DNA of 5,467 nt, taken from positions 1 through 5,467 of the forward strand of contig JALEPE010000040.1 in the NCBI GenBank assembly GCA_022766795.1. The letters run 5' to 3'. Origin of the DNA: Helicobacter sp. (GTDB lineage: Bacteria > Campylobacterota > Campylobacteria > Campylobacterales > Helicobacteraceae). Made by a program: the position numbers and the translations under genes. Every line of letters begins with the position of its first letter. The first letter of the stretch is position 1. This document shows, in pieces, positions 1-5,466 of the stretch. Under the pieces are notes generated by a model. It made no database searches. It was given only the letters and a program-made list of their open reading frames with translations, and was not told where the DNA came from.

Positions 1-126
1 TTGTATGGTATCATTTTTACTACTTTTCTCAAAGTTTTCAAATATCGCTTTAAGCGTTGTATCTTCTATATCTGCACTCATCAAAACACCCCCAAACACC
101 GCAAAAACAGCTAAAATCTTTTTCAT
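1..126 (-). CDS. Partial small exported protein of unknown function, runs off left edge
   Basis: Reads leftwards from an ATG at 126 and stays open for 42 codons to the window edge, so the C-terminus is missing. The start MKKILAVFAVFGGVLMSA has a KK pair, a hydrophobic core of about 12 residues and a small-residue end near residue 18, which is a plausible Sec signal peptide. The visible mature part is acidic and polar (DIEDTTLKAIFENFEK). Its ATG overlaps the stop of the upstream 50-aa gene (ATGA at 123-126), so the two are probably translationally coupled. I do not recognise the family. The context, an operon that may lead into type IV secretion genes, would fit a periplasmic component, but nothing in the visible residues shows this. 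There is no lipobox cysteine in the visible part. Confidence 0.7.
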   Translation of the reverse strand, partial: MKKILAVFAVFGGVLMSADIEDTTLKAIFENFEKSSKNDTIQ

Positions 127-275
127 TGAAGTTCTCTTAAAACACTTTCAAACTCTTCGTCGCTTACTTTTTCTAGCCAAGTGGTTTTATTTGGATTTAT
201 CTCACCACGCTCAAATGGCAAATCTTGAGAAAAGGCCGCTGCTGCTGCGCTAAGAGTAAAAATAATTTTTTTCAT
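123..275 (-). CDS. Small (50 aa) exported protein of unknown function
   Basis: ATG at 273-275, stop TGA at 123-125, 50 residues. A good ribosome binding site (AAGGAA, complement of 281-286) lies five bases before the ATG. The start MKKIIFTLSAAAAAFSQ is a signal-peptide-like stretch with a five-alanine run; cleavage could fall near residue 14-17. The rest is polar and acidic, ending SVLRELQ. It is the first gene downstream of the promoter at 307-337 and overlaps the next gene by four bases, so it looks like the first gene of a leftward operon. No cysteine is present, so it is not a VirB7-type lipoprotein. Family not recognised. The alternative plus-strand open frame here has no ribosome binding site and is judged a shadow. 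Confidence 0.65.
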   Translation of the reverse strand: MKKIIFTLSAAAAAFSQDLPFERGEINPNKTTWLEKVSDEEFESVLRELQ

Positions 276-306
276 TTTGCTTCCTTTTTTTAAAAGTTTA
301 GCAAAA

Positions 307-337
307 ATTATAAAACATTACACCTAGTGTAAGTCAA
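307..337 (-). promoter_or_regulatory. Putative leftward promoter with 19-bp spacer
   Basis: On the minus strand, -35 TTGACT (332-337) and -10 TATAAT (307-312) are separated by 19 bases (313-331). The predicted transcript would start near 300, leaving a leader of about 25 nt before the ATG at 275. The near-consensus hexamers combined with an over-long spacer resemble promoters that need an activator to realign them. This is a prediction from sequence only. Confidence 0.6.
318..332. promoter_or_regulatory. Perfect dyad (operator candidate) inside promoter spacer
   Basis: TTACAC-CTA-GTGTAA: two perfect 6-bp arms around a 3-bp centre, sitting almost wholly in the -35/-10 spacer. A dimeric regulator binding here would contact the promoter on the spacer face. 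MerR-family activators are known to bind dyads in 19-20 bp spacers; assigning this site to that family is inference, since no regulator gene is visible. Confidence 0.5.
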
Positions 338-414
338 GGAATTTTGATAATTTTTTCTAAGGAATTTTAGATTTTATCTTAGGAATTATAGAATTTATTT
401 AAAGAATTCTAAAA
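336..414 (+). repeat. Four direct repeats at 21-23 bp spacing (iteron-like or regulator array)
   Basis: Copies begin at 336 (AAGGAATTTTGATA), 359 (AAGGAATTTTAGAT), 380 (TAGGAATTATAGAA) and 401 (AAAGAATTCTAAAA), with start-to-start distances of 23, 21 and 21. The core is roughly AAGGAATTWTAGA and the last copy is the most diverged. The spacing is close to two helical turns, so bound proteins would line up on one DNA face. The first copy touches the -35 element of the leftward promoter. The repeats could be iterons of an origin or sites for a regulator of the leftward operon. Confidence 0.55.
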
Positions 415-423
415 TTCCTTAGA
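356..423. repeat. Perfect 16-bp inverted repeat with 36-nt loop
   Basis: TCTAAGGAATTTTAGA (356-371) is matched perfectly by its reverse complement TCTAAAATTCCTTAGA (408-423). The arms contain the same core as the direct repeat array, so the right arm is a fifth, inverted copy of that site. The loop holds another copy and an AGAATTCT palindrome. There is no T-run directly after the right arm (next bases are tgtttt), so an intrinsic terminator is unlikely. Confidence 0.6.
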
Positions 424-890
424 TGTTTTAGCGAAGTAAGCGCAAAGAGTTTAGCACGACTATTACTGAGCTAGAACTCATCGCAAGAGCAGCGATCGCT
501 GGGAATGAGGATTTTAGGGTTATAGAATTACAAAATACAGAATTGACAGGGGTTGCGCCATTTAAGATAGAATCCCAAAATGCAAATGGAGATTCTAACG
601 GCACGAGTTTAGAAACCGATGAAAAAGAGGAAGTGCTAAGTTTGGAATTAAATGCTAATGAGATTCCATTTAAAATGGTGTTAGTGGCGTTTGTGTGTAT
701 GGCAGCAGTATTATTGCTTTTTGTGCCAAAGGTTTATATCCGCAGTAATATTTATTATGTAAGCCGCAATATGATTCAATTACAAGCACAAATCGATTCT
801 TTGAGCGAGGAAAATAAGCATATCAAGAAGCAATTAGAGGATATTAAATTCAAGAATCTAACGCAATTGTTGTTTTGGTGTTTTGTTTAA
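423..890 (+). pseudogene. Remnant of a single-pass membrane, coiled-coil protein
   Basis: The reading frame is open from 432 to the TAA at 888-890 and looks coding throughout, but it has no intact ATG. The only in-frame ATG (423-425) is followed at codon 3 by TAG (429-431). The first usable start is a TTG at 543 without a ribosome binding site, and it lies well inside coding-like sequence (KRKEFSTTITELELIARAA upstream). The order is a soluble acidic N-terminal part of about 80 residues, one membrane helix (MVLVAFVCMAAVLLLFVPK, 703-729 onward), then a coiled coil (LQAQIDSLSEENKHIKKQL). This layout resembles small FtsL/DivIC-like division proteins, but I cannot identify it. The last residues (TQLLFWCFV) look unlike the preceding coiled coil and may be non-native read-through. 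Base composition is higher in GC than the flanking DNA, suggesting a captured chromosomal gene piece. Confidence 0.5.
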
Positions 891-899
891 TATTTTGTA

Positions 900-1053
900 T
901 TGAAAACTATAATTTTCAAACTTTTTTATTCCATTGCCTCATACAAGGTATATATAGCCCTTTTTGGATTGTCGCAAAAAATAAAAACCATAAATTATAA
1001 ATTTCAAACTTTTATATCCCATTTCTTTTATATAGGTTTCAAACTTTTTTACA
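900..1053 (+). repeat. Iteron-like repeats, candidate plasmid origin
   Basis: TTTCAAACTTTT occurs three times in the same orientation, at 914, 1002 and 1037, each followed by an AT-rich tail. Copies 1 and 2 share a longer module: the core, then (T/A)TAT(T/C)CCATT and an AGG near base 35 (914-950 and 1002-1036). Copies 2 and 3 are 35 bp apart; copies 1 and 2 are 88 bp apart. A 7-bp inverted repeat TTGAAAA/TTTTCAA (900-906, 913-919) overlaps copy 1, so a reversed copy may also exist. The stretch is extremely AT-rich and lies directly upstream of a Rep_3-type gene, which is where iterons of such replicons usually lie. Together this supports an origin of replication. Confidence 0.55.
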
Positions 1054-1078
1054 ATCATAATATTAAGGTTTATTTATA

Positions 1079-1869
1079 ATGTTGTCAATAGCTCCAAAAA
1101 ATAAATCTAAAGACATTGTTAATTTTAGCTCTCTTTTGAATCAAGTTGTACTAAAAAACTTTACCAAAACAGATATGGATATATTATTCTTTATTGTTAA
1201 GAAAGTTTATAATAAAAACAAGAAGCTTATCAAATTTGAAATTAATGAGTTAATTGATTTAATGGATTCAAAAGGGACAAGATTTAAAAATAAAAAGCGT
1301 CTTTTAGCAGATGTAGAATCTTTTTGTGATAAATTGCAAACTTCATTCATTAAAAACTATGTTATTGACGGAAAAAACACCGATTTATATCGCATTACGC
1401 TATTCAATATAAGCTCCCATTACGAAAATGGAATCCTAAAGTACATCAATGTAAAAATCACACCTGAAGCGGTAAGATTCTTTAATAATATCAAAGAATA
1501 TAACCTTGTGGCTTTCTCTTTAGAGGAATTTTCTTTATTAGCTCTAAACACTCTAAAAACCTTTATCGCATTGCAAAGCAAATAGAAAGAAGTAAAACTA
1601 AAAGTTGGGTTGTTAATTCTTTTCTTTTATAAAATATTATGGATATAAAAGAAAGTCATAAAGACTTTAAGGCTACAAAAATCCAAAATTTCTACCTCTC
1701 CCCTGCCCTTAAAGAACTAAACGGCAAAAATTATTTAGGACTACCCTACTTTGAAAACAAACTTGTTTGCGAAACCATTAAAGAAAGCAAAGTAACCACA
1801 AACAATAAGGTTACGCATAATATTTCAGCTTATAAATTTTATTTTGTAGAAGATAATAATAACTTATAA
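1079..1869 (+). pseudogene. Rep_3 family plasmid replication initiator, broken by frameshift and nonsense codon
   Basis: Rep_3/RepA-type initiators bind iterons through two winged-helix domains to start plasmid replication. Part 1 (ATG 1079, AAGG ten bases upstream) is in frame with the N-terminal winged-helix region (LLNQVVLKNFTKTDMDILFF) up to EEFSLL. Just after that the family-like continuation SSKHSKNLYRIAKQIERSK lies in another frame (from 1540). A one-base deletion of an A at about 1540 explains this: restoring it gives TTA TTA AGC TCT. The second frame is then stopped by TAA at 1630-1632 and resumes with the C-terminal part (IQNFYLSPALKELNG, typical of the second winged helix) to TAA at 1867-1869. 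With the base restored the gene is 264 codons, a normal Rep length. The ATG at 1639 has no ribosome binding site and is not a real start. The initiator should be inactive unless these are sequence errors. Confidence 0.8.
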
Positions 1870-1881
1870 AAAGGAGCAATA

Positions 1882-2184
1882 GTGAGAATTTTAGATAAAA
1901 AAAGAAATTTAATCGCAGAGGTGGAAGAAAAAATACTTGGCGGCAAAAATATTTTCTTTCTTAGTGATTCTAATGATGAAGTTATTTTACTAGATAAAGG
2001 CAAAGAGGACACTATTTTATCTGCTTGTGAGAAATGTCTTTTAACCTTTGGCTATAAGGATAATGAAGTTATTTTAGAAGCGGATAATCAAAGAGATTTA
2101 ATGCTTTTGCAATGGCATACAGAAGAGATGTTTTTCTATGATAAAAACAAGGGTTTTCAACTCAAGCAACCGAGTTTATTTTAA
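1882..2184 (+). CDS. Hypothetical protein, 100 aa
   Basis: GTG start with a strong ribosome binding site (AAGGAG, 1871-1876), twelve bases after the rep remnant ends, so it probably belonged to the rep transcript. It is soluble, with no signal peptide or membrane segment. The first half reads as short alternating strands (RNLIAEVEEKI, NIFFLSDSNDEVILLDKG). The middle has a CEKC pair (CxxC), the only cysteines. The C-terminal half is acidic and aromatic (LLQWHTEEMFFYDKNKGF). One CxxC is not enough to claim zinc binding. Family not recognised. Its first 18 residues resemble the 21-aa ORF just downstream, suggesting a repeated small-gene family. The context suggests plasmid cargo or an accessory protein. 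Confidence 0.7.
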   Translation: MRILDKKRNLIAEVEEKILGGKNIFFLSDSNDEVILLDKGKEDTILSACEKCLLTFGYKDNEVILEADNQRDLMLLQWHTEEMFFYDKNKGFQLKQPSLF

Positions 2185-2195
2185 AGGACACAGCA

Positions 2196-2261
2196 ATGAA
2201 ACTTTATCAAAACAACAAGCTAATCGCCACACTAGAGAAAATAGACGCAGAATTAGCATAA
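2196..2261 (+). CDS. 21-aa ORF, probable truncated relative of the upstream gene
   Basis: ATG at 2196 with AAAGGA eight bases upstream (overlapping the stop of the 100-aa gene) and TAA at 2259-2261. The peptide is MKLYQNNKLIATLEKIDAE plus LA. It aligns with the start of the upstream protein (MRILDKKRNLIAEVEEKI): both have M-[KR]-[LI], then a polar stretch, then LIA-x-[VL]-E-x-KI. It may be the stump of a tandem duplicate or a real micro-protein. The gap to the next start is only 13 bases and carries another good ribosome binding site (AAAGGA), so the run looks like an operon. Confidence 0.4.
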   Translation: MKLYQNNKLIATLEKIDAELA

Positions 2262-2274
2262 AAAAGGATAATTG

Positions 2275-3225
2275 ATGAGTAAAAGCAAAATTGAATGGAC
2301 GGATAAAACTTGGAATATGATTACAGGCTGTAAAAAATTATCCCCTGCGTGTGTAAATTGCTATGCAGAATCAATGACAAAGAGATTGCAAGGAATAGCT
2401 AAGTAAAGAAGTGGAAAAAACATAAGAATTTGCGGATATTGTGGTAAGGAAGTTTTGAAAAAAATTGATGAAAATAGAAGAATACTAATCCATTATTGCC
2501 CTGATTGTGAAAACAGACACTTTGACGCCTATTTTAAAGAACCTTTACCCAAGTATTATTTTGGTTGGAATAAGGTGTTATTTCATCAAGAATCTTTAAA
2601 AGATATTCTAAATAAAAGAAAGTATCCCAAAGGCAGTAAAGTTTTTGTTAATTCTATGAGCGATACATTCCACCAAAATATAGAATTTTACGATTTAATC
2701 GAATTGTTTGATTTTATGAGCCAGAGACAAGATTTAATCTTTCAGATTCTTACCAAACGCGTAGATAGAATGTTGGAATTTTTTGACTATTTATCTCTAT
2801 ATTTCAAAGACTATGTTTATAATAATATGTCCAAGCACATTTGGTTTGGCATAACTGCGGAAAATCAAGAATATGCAAACATTAGAATCCCCCGACTTTT
2901 GCAATTAAAAGATAGCATAAAAGATTTAAAATGCTTTGTCAACATTGAGCCTATGTTAAGTGAGATTGACTTAACACCCTTTATAGATAGAGCAAATGGG
3001 CTAGATTGGGTCATTGTAGGCGGCGAGAAAATCCCAAATAATCCAAAGAAAGCAAGACTGATGAAATTGGAGTGGGTGGATTCTATTTACAATCAATGTC
3101 AAAAACACAGAATCCCCCTCTTTTTTAAACAATGAGGCAATCACCCTATTAAAAGTTGCCACACGCGCGCTGAAGCGTGTAAGGAATTTCCGAGAGATTA
3201 TTCAGGAGATGAAAAATGTATGTAG
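2275..3225 (+). pseudogene. DUF5131 (phage Gp37/Gp68, three-Cys) family protein with two nonsense codons and a zinc-ribbon-like insert
   Basis: ATG at 2275, ribosome binding site AAAGGA just upstream. The first 43 residues show the family start [15 protein letters not shown] and the three-cysteine motif [14 protein letters not shown] (Cys19, 26, 29), which resembles the cluster motif of spore-photoproduct-lyase-like radical SAM enzymes. Then TAA at 2404 stops the frame. The same frame continues open from 2407: an insert with CGYC (2431-2442) and CPDC (2497-2508), and the family core VNSMSDTFH, FQILTKRVDRM, WFGITAENQEYA, NIEPMLSEIDL, WVIVGGE and IPLFFKQ. A TGA at 3133 falls where the family has Trp (FKQWG). 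Beyond it the frame reads GNHPIKSCHTRAEACKEFP to TAG at 3223-3225, coding-like to the end. Function of the family is not known; members are phage- and plasmid-associated. No TcmP-like partner gene is visible. Translation from the TTG at 2455 would lack the three cysteines. Confidence 0.8.
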
Positions 3226-3470
3226 TGTTTTGCAAAAGTAAGCTTATAGTTGTTGGGGTATATAAGCAACATTCTAAGGCTATATTATCAGCTTTAGATA
3301 ATGGTAACGCTTTGGTTCTAAAATGCAACAATGAATGCAAAATCAAGGATTTCTTCATACAGCTTTTGCGCTTTTATTTTTTTGATTCTAATTTTGCTTC
3401 TTCTTTTTGGATTTGCTTTGTGAGCTTGGCTAGAGTTTCCTTTTTTCTTTCTAATGCTTTGTCGTTTTGA
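3216..3470 (+). CDS. Possible small hypothetical protein, convergent with the virB10 cluster
   Basis: ATG at 3216 with GGAG eight bases upstream, overlapping the end of the DUF5131 remnant by ten bases, so it could be the next gene of the plus-strand run. The first 45 or so residues look coding (MYVVFCKSKLIVVGVYKQH, then LSALDNGNALVLKCNNECK). From about 3374 on the frame runs antisense to the 45-aa gene and becomes hydrophobic and phenylalanine-rich (FASSFWICFVSLARVSFF), which is more like shadow than protein. Either the true gene lost its natural end at a junction near 3360-3375, or the whole frame is chance. Family not recognised. Confidence 0.35.
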   Translation: MYVVFCKSKLIVVGVYKQHSKAILSALDNGNALVLKCNNECKIKDFFIQLLRFYFFDSNFASSFWICFVSLARVSFFLSNALSF

Positions 3471-3511
3471 TACATATCTTTAACAAAGCTTTTTACATTT
3501 TCAAAATCCAT
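3374..3511 (-). CDS. 45-aa charged helical protein downstream of virB10
   Basis: ATG at 3509-3511, TAA at 3374-3376, 45 residues. The ribosome binding site (AAGGAG) begins directly at the virB10 stop codon and sits five bases before the ATG, so translation is probably coupled to virB10. The sequence starts MDFENVKSFVKDMYQNDKA and continues as a lysine/glutamate-rich amphipathic stretch (LAKLTKQIQKEEAKLESKK) likely to form one long helix or coiled coil. There is no signal peptide, so it should be cytoplasmic. Where virB11 often follows virB10, here there is only this gene and then the convergent plus-strand region. No function can be assigned. Confidence 0.65.
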   Translation of the reverse strand: MDFENVKSFVKDMYQNDKALERKKETLAKLTKQIQKEEAKLESKK

Positions 3512-3520
3512 TGTTTCTCC

Positions 3521-4648
3521 TTATTTAAAGTATTGGGTCATAATTTCATTTTTCTTAGGCTTTGGAAACCAAATGTGGTGGGTTGGCACAATAAAAATTC
3601 TACTACCTGCTTTAATCTCCACAACGGGCTTAATCGTCTTTTGTTGTGCTAAAATTTCTTGCACAATTGCGCTTAAGTCTGTTTGTGTTTGGTTGTAAAT
3701 AGAATCGCTGTATTGATTGGAATTGCTGTTGTTATCCCTTGTTGCAATGGATAAAAGCAATACATTTGTAAGGGTAGAAAGGGTGTAAGGAATCCCCCAC
3801 CTTTGCCACATTCTATTATTTAAGTTACCCTCTGCACCGCTTCTACCCATAGAATCAGAAGTTTTTGCGCTTGTAAGTAAGATATTAACACCCTGTGGCG
3901 TAATGATTTCGCGCCATTCAATCTGCAACCTTGCGTGTCCTGTAACTTCATTACTGCTTTGGTAATAGCCAATTGCTTTACTACCGCGCGGAATCATCAC
4001 CGCCCTACCCATTGTTGCGTAAATATCTTCTTCAATCTGCGCACTAACTAATCCCGCTAAATCACTTGAAATTGCGGTTGTGAGTGTTGCAGGAATTAAT
4101 CGCCCTGCCCTTACCATTCTAAATAACTTATGTTCGTTTGTTGCATTATCTATATTTTCTTGATTAGAAAAAGAATCCACTCCGTAAGGATTTGCTCCTT
4201 TTGAAAAATATATTTCTTGTGCGCCCCTTTCTGCAAGAATGGAATCACGGAGTAAATTATTCATTCTTTGCTGGGGCGTAATGACTGCTTTTTTAGGTTG
4301 TGTCTGTGGTTTTGGTTTGGGGGCTTTTTTAACTTCTGCCTTTTTCTCAAGCTCTGCAAGCCTTTTTGCCATTTCTGCTTCTCTTTTTGCTAAATCATCC
4401 ACATTTTCAATGGGTGTTGTAGGTTGCGTATTCTTTGCTTCATTGGTATTTTTTTCAAACTCCACGACATTGTTAGGGTTTGGCTTACGCTTATAGGTAT
4501 AATCATCTAGCGGAAACTTAGAATCAAAGAGATAATCTAAGTTTTGTTGCTGGATAGCTTTCTCTTCTGCCTTTTCTTCTTTTAAAATCTCGCTAGGATT
4601 TGCAAACAAAAAAAGGGGAGAGAGTGTTAAGGCTACAATCTTTTTCAT
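3521..4648 (-). CDS. virB10: VirB10/TrbI/ComB10-type type IV secretion core protein
   Basis: VirB10 spans the envelope and, with VirB7 and VirB9, forms the outer-membrane core of type IV secretion systems for conjugation or DNA uptake. The 375-residue protein starts with a short hydrophobic segment (KKIVALTLSPLFLFA, residues 2-16), then an acidic/lysine coiled-coil region (about 81-108) and a Pro/Lys linker (KKAPKPKPQTQPKK, about 107-120). The C-terminal domain (about 170-370) carries the family signatures RLIPATLTTAISSDLAG, AVMIPRGSKAIGYYQS, WREIITPQGVNILL and MGRSGAEGNLNNRMWQRWG. The following hydrophobic helix (TLSTLTNVLLLSIA, about 289-302) and Asn/Ser/Gln-rich stretch match the position of the antenna region that forms the outer-membrane pore. 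The end GSRIFIVPTHHIWF also fits. Unlike classical VirB10 there is almost no cytoplasmic tail before the hydrophobic segment. The start overlaps the virB9 stop (ATGA, 4645-4648), with AAAGG nine bases upstream. Confidence 0.92.
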   Translation of the reverse strand: MKKIVALTLSPLFLFANPSEILKEEKAEEKAIQQQNLDYLFDSKFPLDDYTYKRKPNPNNVVEFEKNTNEAKNTQPTTPIENVDDLAKREAEMAKRLAELEKKAEVKKAPKPKPQTQPKKAVITPQQRMNNLLRDSILAERGAQEIYFSKGANPYGVDSFSNQENIDNATNEHKLFRMVRAGRLIPATLTTAISSDLAGLVSAQIEEDIYATMGRAVMIPRGSKAIGYYQSSNEVTGHARLQIEWREIITPQGVNILLTSAKTSDSMGRSGAEGNLNNRMWQRWGIPYTLSTLTNVLLLSIATRDNNSNSNQYSDSIYNQTQTDLSAIVQEILAQQKTIKPVVEIKAGSRIFIVPTHHIWFPKPKKNEIMTQYFK

Positions 4649-5466
4649 TTGTTAGCCTTTTCTTCTGCGATTTGTGGTTTTTCTTCCTTGTTTTCTACCT
4701 TTTCAATGCAAACATAAGATTCCCCACTCCAAATCGTCCATTTATGATTGCGCGTTTCTGCAATAATCCAATCGCCTATTACTTTTGTTTCTACGGGTGT
4801 GTCTAACTTGTCAATGACTGCAAAGATTGCTGGAATCTTGCCATTTTTCTTTTTTTCGTATTTAAAGTATGTAAAGGTATCATCATTAAAGACTTCACTA
4901 GGGATTAACCACTCATTGTATTTTTTAGCCTTTTTTACATAGGAAAAATCCATTTGGTCGCGCTCGACTTTCATTTCAGCGATTCCCTCTTTAATAACAA
5001 AGTATTTGCGTGCCTCCTCTTCCATTTGTGCTTGTGTTAGAATCTTGCTTTCATCATCTAAGATTTTTACAAGCAAGTTTGGCAATTCCTTGTTTTTATA
5101 GTCGGTGGAATAAAGAAAAAAATTGTGGATTTTTTTATCTTTTGTAAAAATTGTTAAATTCGTATCAATGCCGATTAAAAAAGGCTTTACGCTAATGGCG
5201 TTTGGCATATTTGGGATTTCTTCTACCTTATATCCGCTTTGGTCGCCTAGAATGTAGCTCTCCACTTCACTTTCAAAAATAATCGTGGTTGCCATTGTGA
5301 AGCGAGTGCGGATTTTTTGTGTCTTCTTCTCTTCATAGGGGATTTGGATTGTGTTCTCATATCCTGTATATTTCTTTTCTAAAAACTTCTTTTGCACCGC
5401 CCTTAAATCCTTATTTCTAACCGCCTGCTTCATTAAGAGTAGTTGTTCTTCTGTGTAAGCTGGCAT
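4645..5466 (-). CDS. virB9: VirB9/TrbG/CagX-type type IV secretion protein, probably 5' partial
   Basis: VirB9 pairs with VirB7 and VirB10 in the outer-membrane core of type IV secretion systems. The 273 visible residues contain the N-terminal domain (about 50-125: RTRFTMATTIIFESEVESY, ILGDQSGYKVEE, ISVKPFLIGIDTNLTIFTKD) and the C-terminal domain (about 177-255: PSEVFNDDTFTYFKYE, IPAIFAVID, WTIWSGESYVCIEKV). The domain order, the TNL-x-IFT strand and the FND-x-TFTYF-K motif are typical of the family. The tail is Lys/Glu-rich. The visible ATG at 5464-5466 gives MPAYTEEQLLLMKQ with no signal peptide, although VirB9 proteins are exported, so the true start very likely lies beyond the right edge. 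It overlaps virB10 by four bases (stop TGA at 4645-4647), implying coupled translation and equal-ratio production of the two core partners. Confidence 0.88.
   Translation of the reverse strand: MPAYTEEQLLLMKQAVRNKDLRAVQKKFLEKKYTGYENTIQIPYEEKKTQKIRTRFTMATTIIFESEVESYILGDQSGYKVEEIPNMPNAISVKPFLIGIDTNLTIFTKDKKIHNFFLYSTDYKNKELPNLLVKILDDESKILTQAQMEEEARKYFVIKEGIAEMKVERDQMDFSYVKKAKKYNEWLIPSEVFNDDTFTYFKYEKKKNGKIPAIFAVIDKLDTPVETKVIGDWIIAETRNHKWTIWSGESYVCIEKVENKEEKPQIAEEKANK

Noticed and set aside
5..253. Plus-strand 82-codon open frame at the left edge
   Set aside because: No ribosome binding site and antisense to two small minus-strand genes that have signal peptides, an ATGA overlap and a promoter.
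1532..1545. Programmed -1 frameshift in rep
   Set aside because: The site T TTA TTA is not a canonical slippery heptamer, no strong downstream hairpin is seen, and the shifted frame still meets TAA at 1630.
1639..1869. Independent 76-aa gene starting at ATG 1639
   Set aside because: No ribosome binding site, and its sequence is the C-terminal part of the Rep_3 protein in the same frame as the preceding segment.
3133..3135. UGA read as tryptophan (alternative genetic code)
   Set aside because: virB9 and the 50-aa leftward gene end with TGA overlapping the next ATG, all other Trp codons in clear genes are TGG, and a TAA also breaks the same gene.
3161..3180. Hairpin ACACGC/GCGTGT with 8-nt loop as a terminator
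   Set aside because: No T-run follows it, and it lies inside the coding-like tail of the DUF5131 remnant.
3149..3358. Minus-strand 69-codon open frame starting MKKSLILHS
   Set aside because: No ribosome binding site, and it lies opposite the DUF5131 tail and the better supported plus-strand start at 3216.
4239..4496. Plus-strand open frame opposite the virB10 coiled-coil region
   Set aside because: It is the antisense shadow of Lys/Glu/Ala-rich virB10 sequence, giving an artificial Phe/Ser/Leu-rich peptide.
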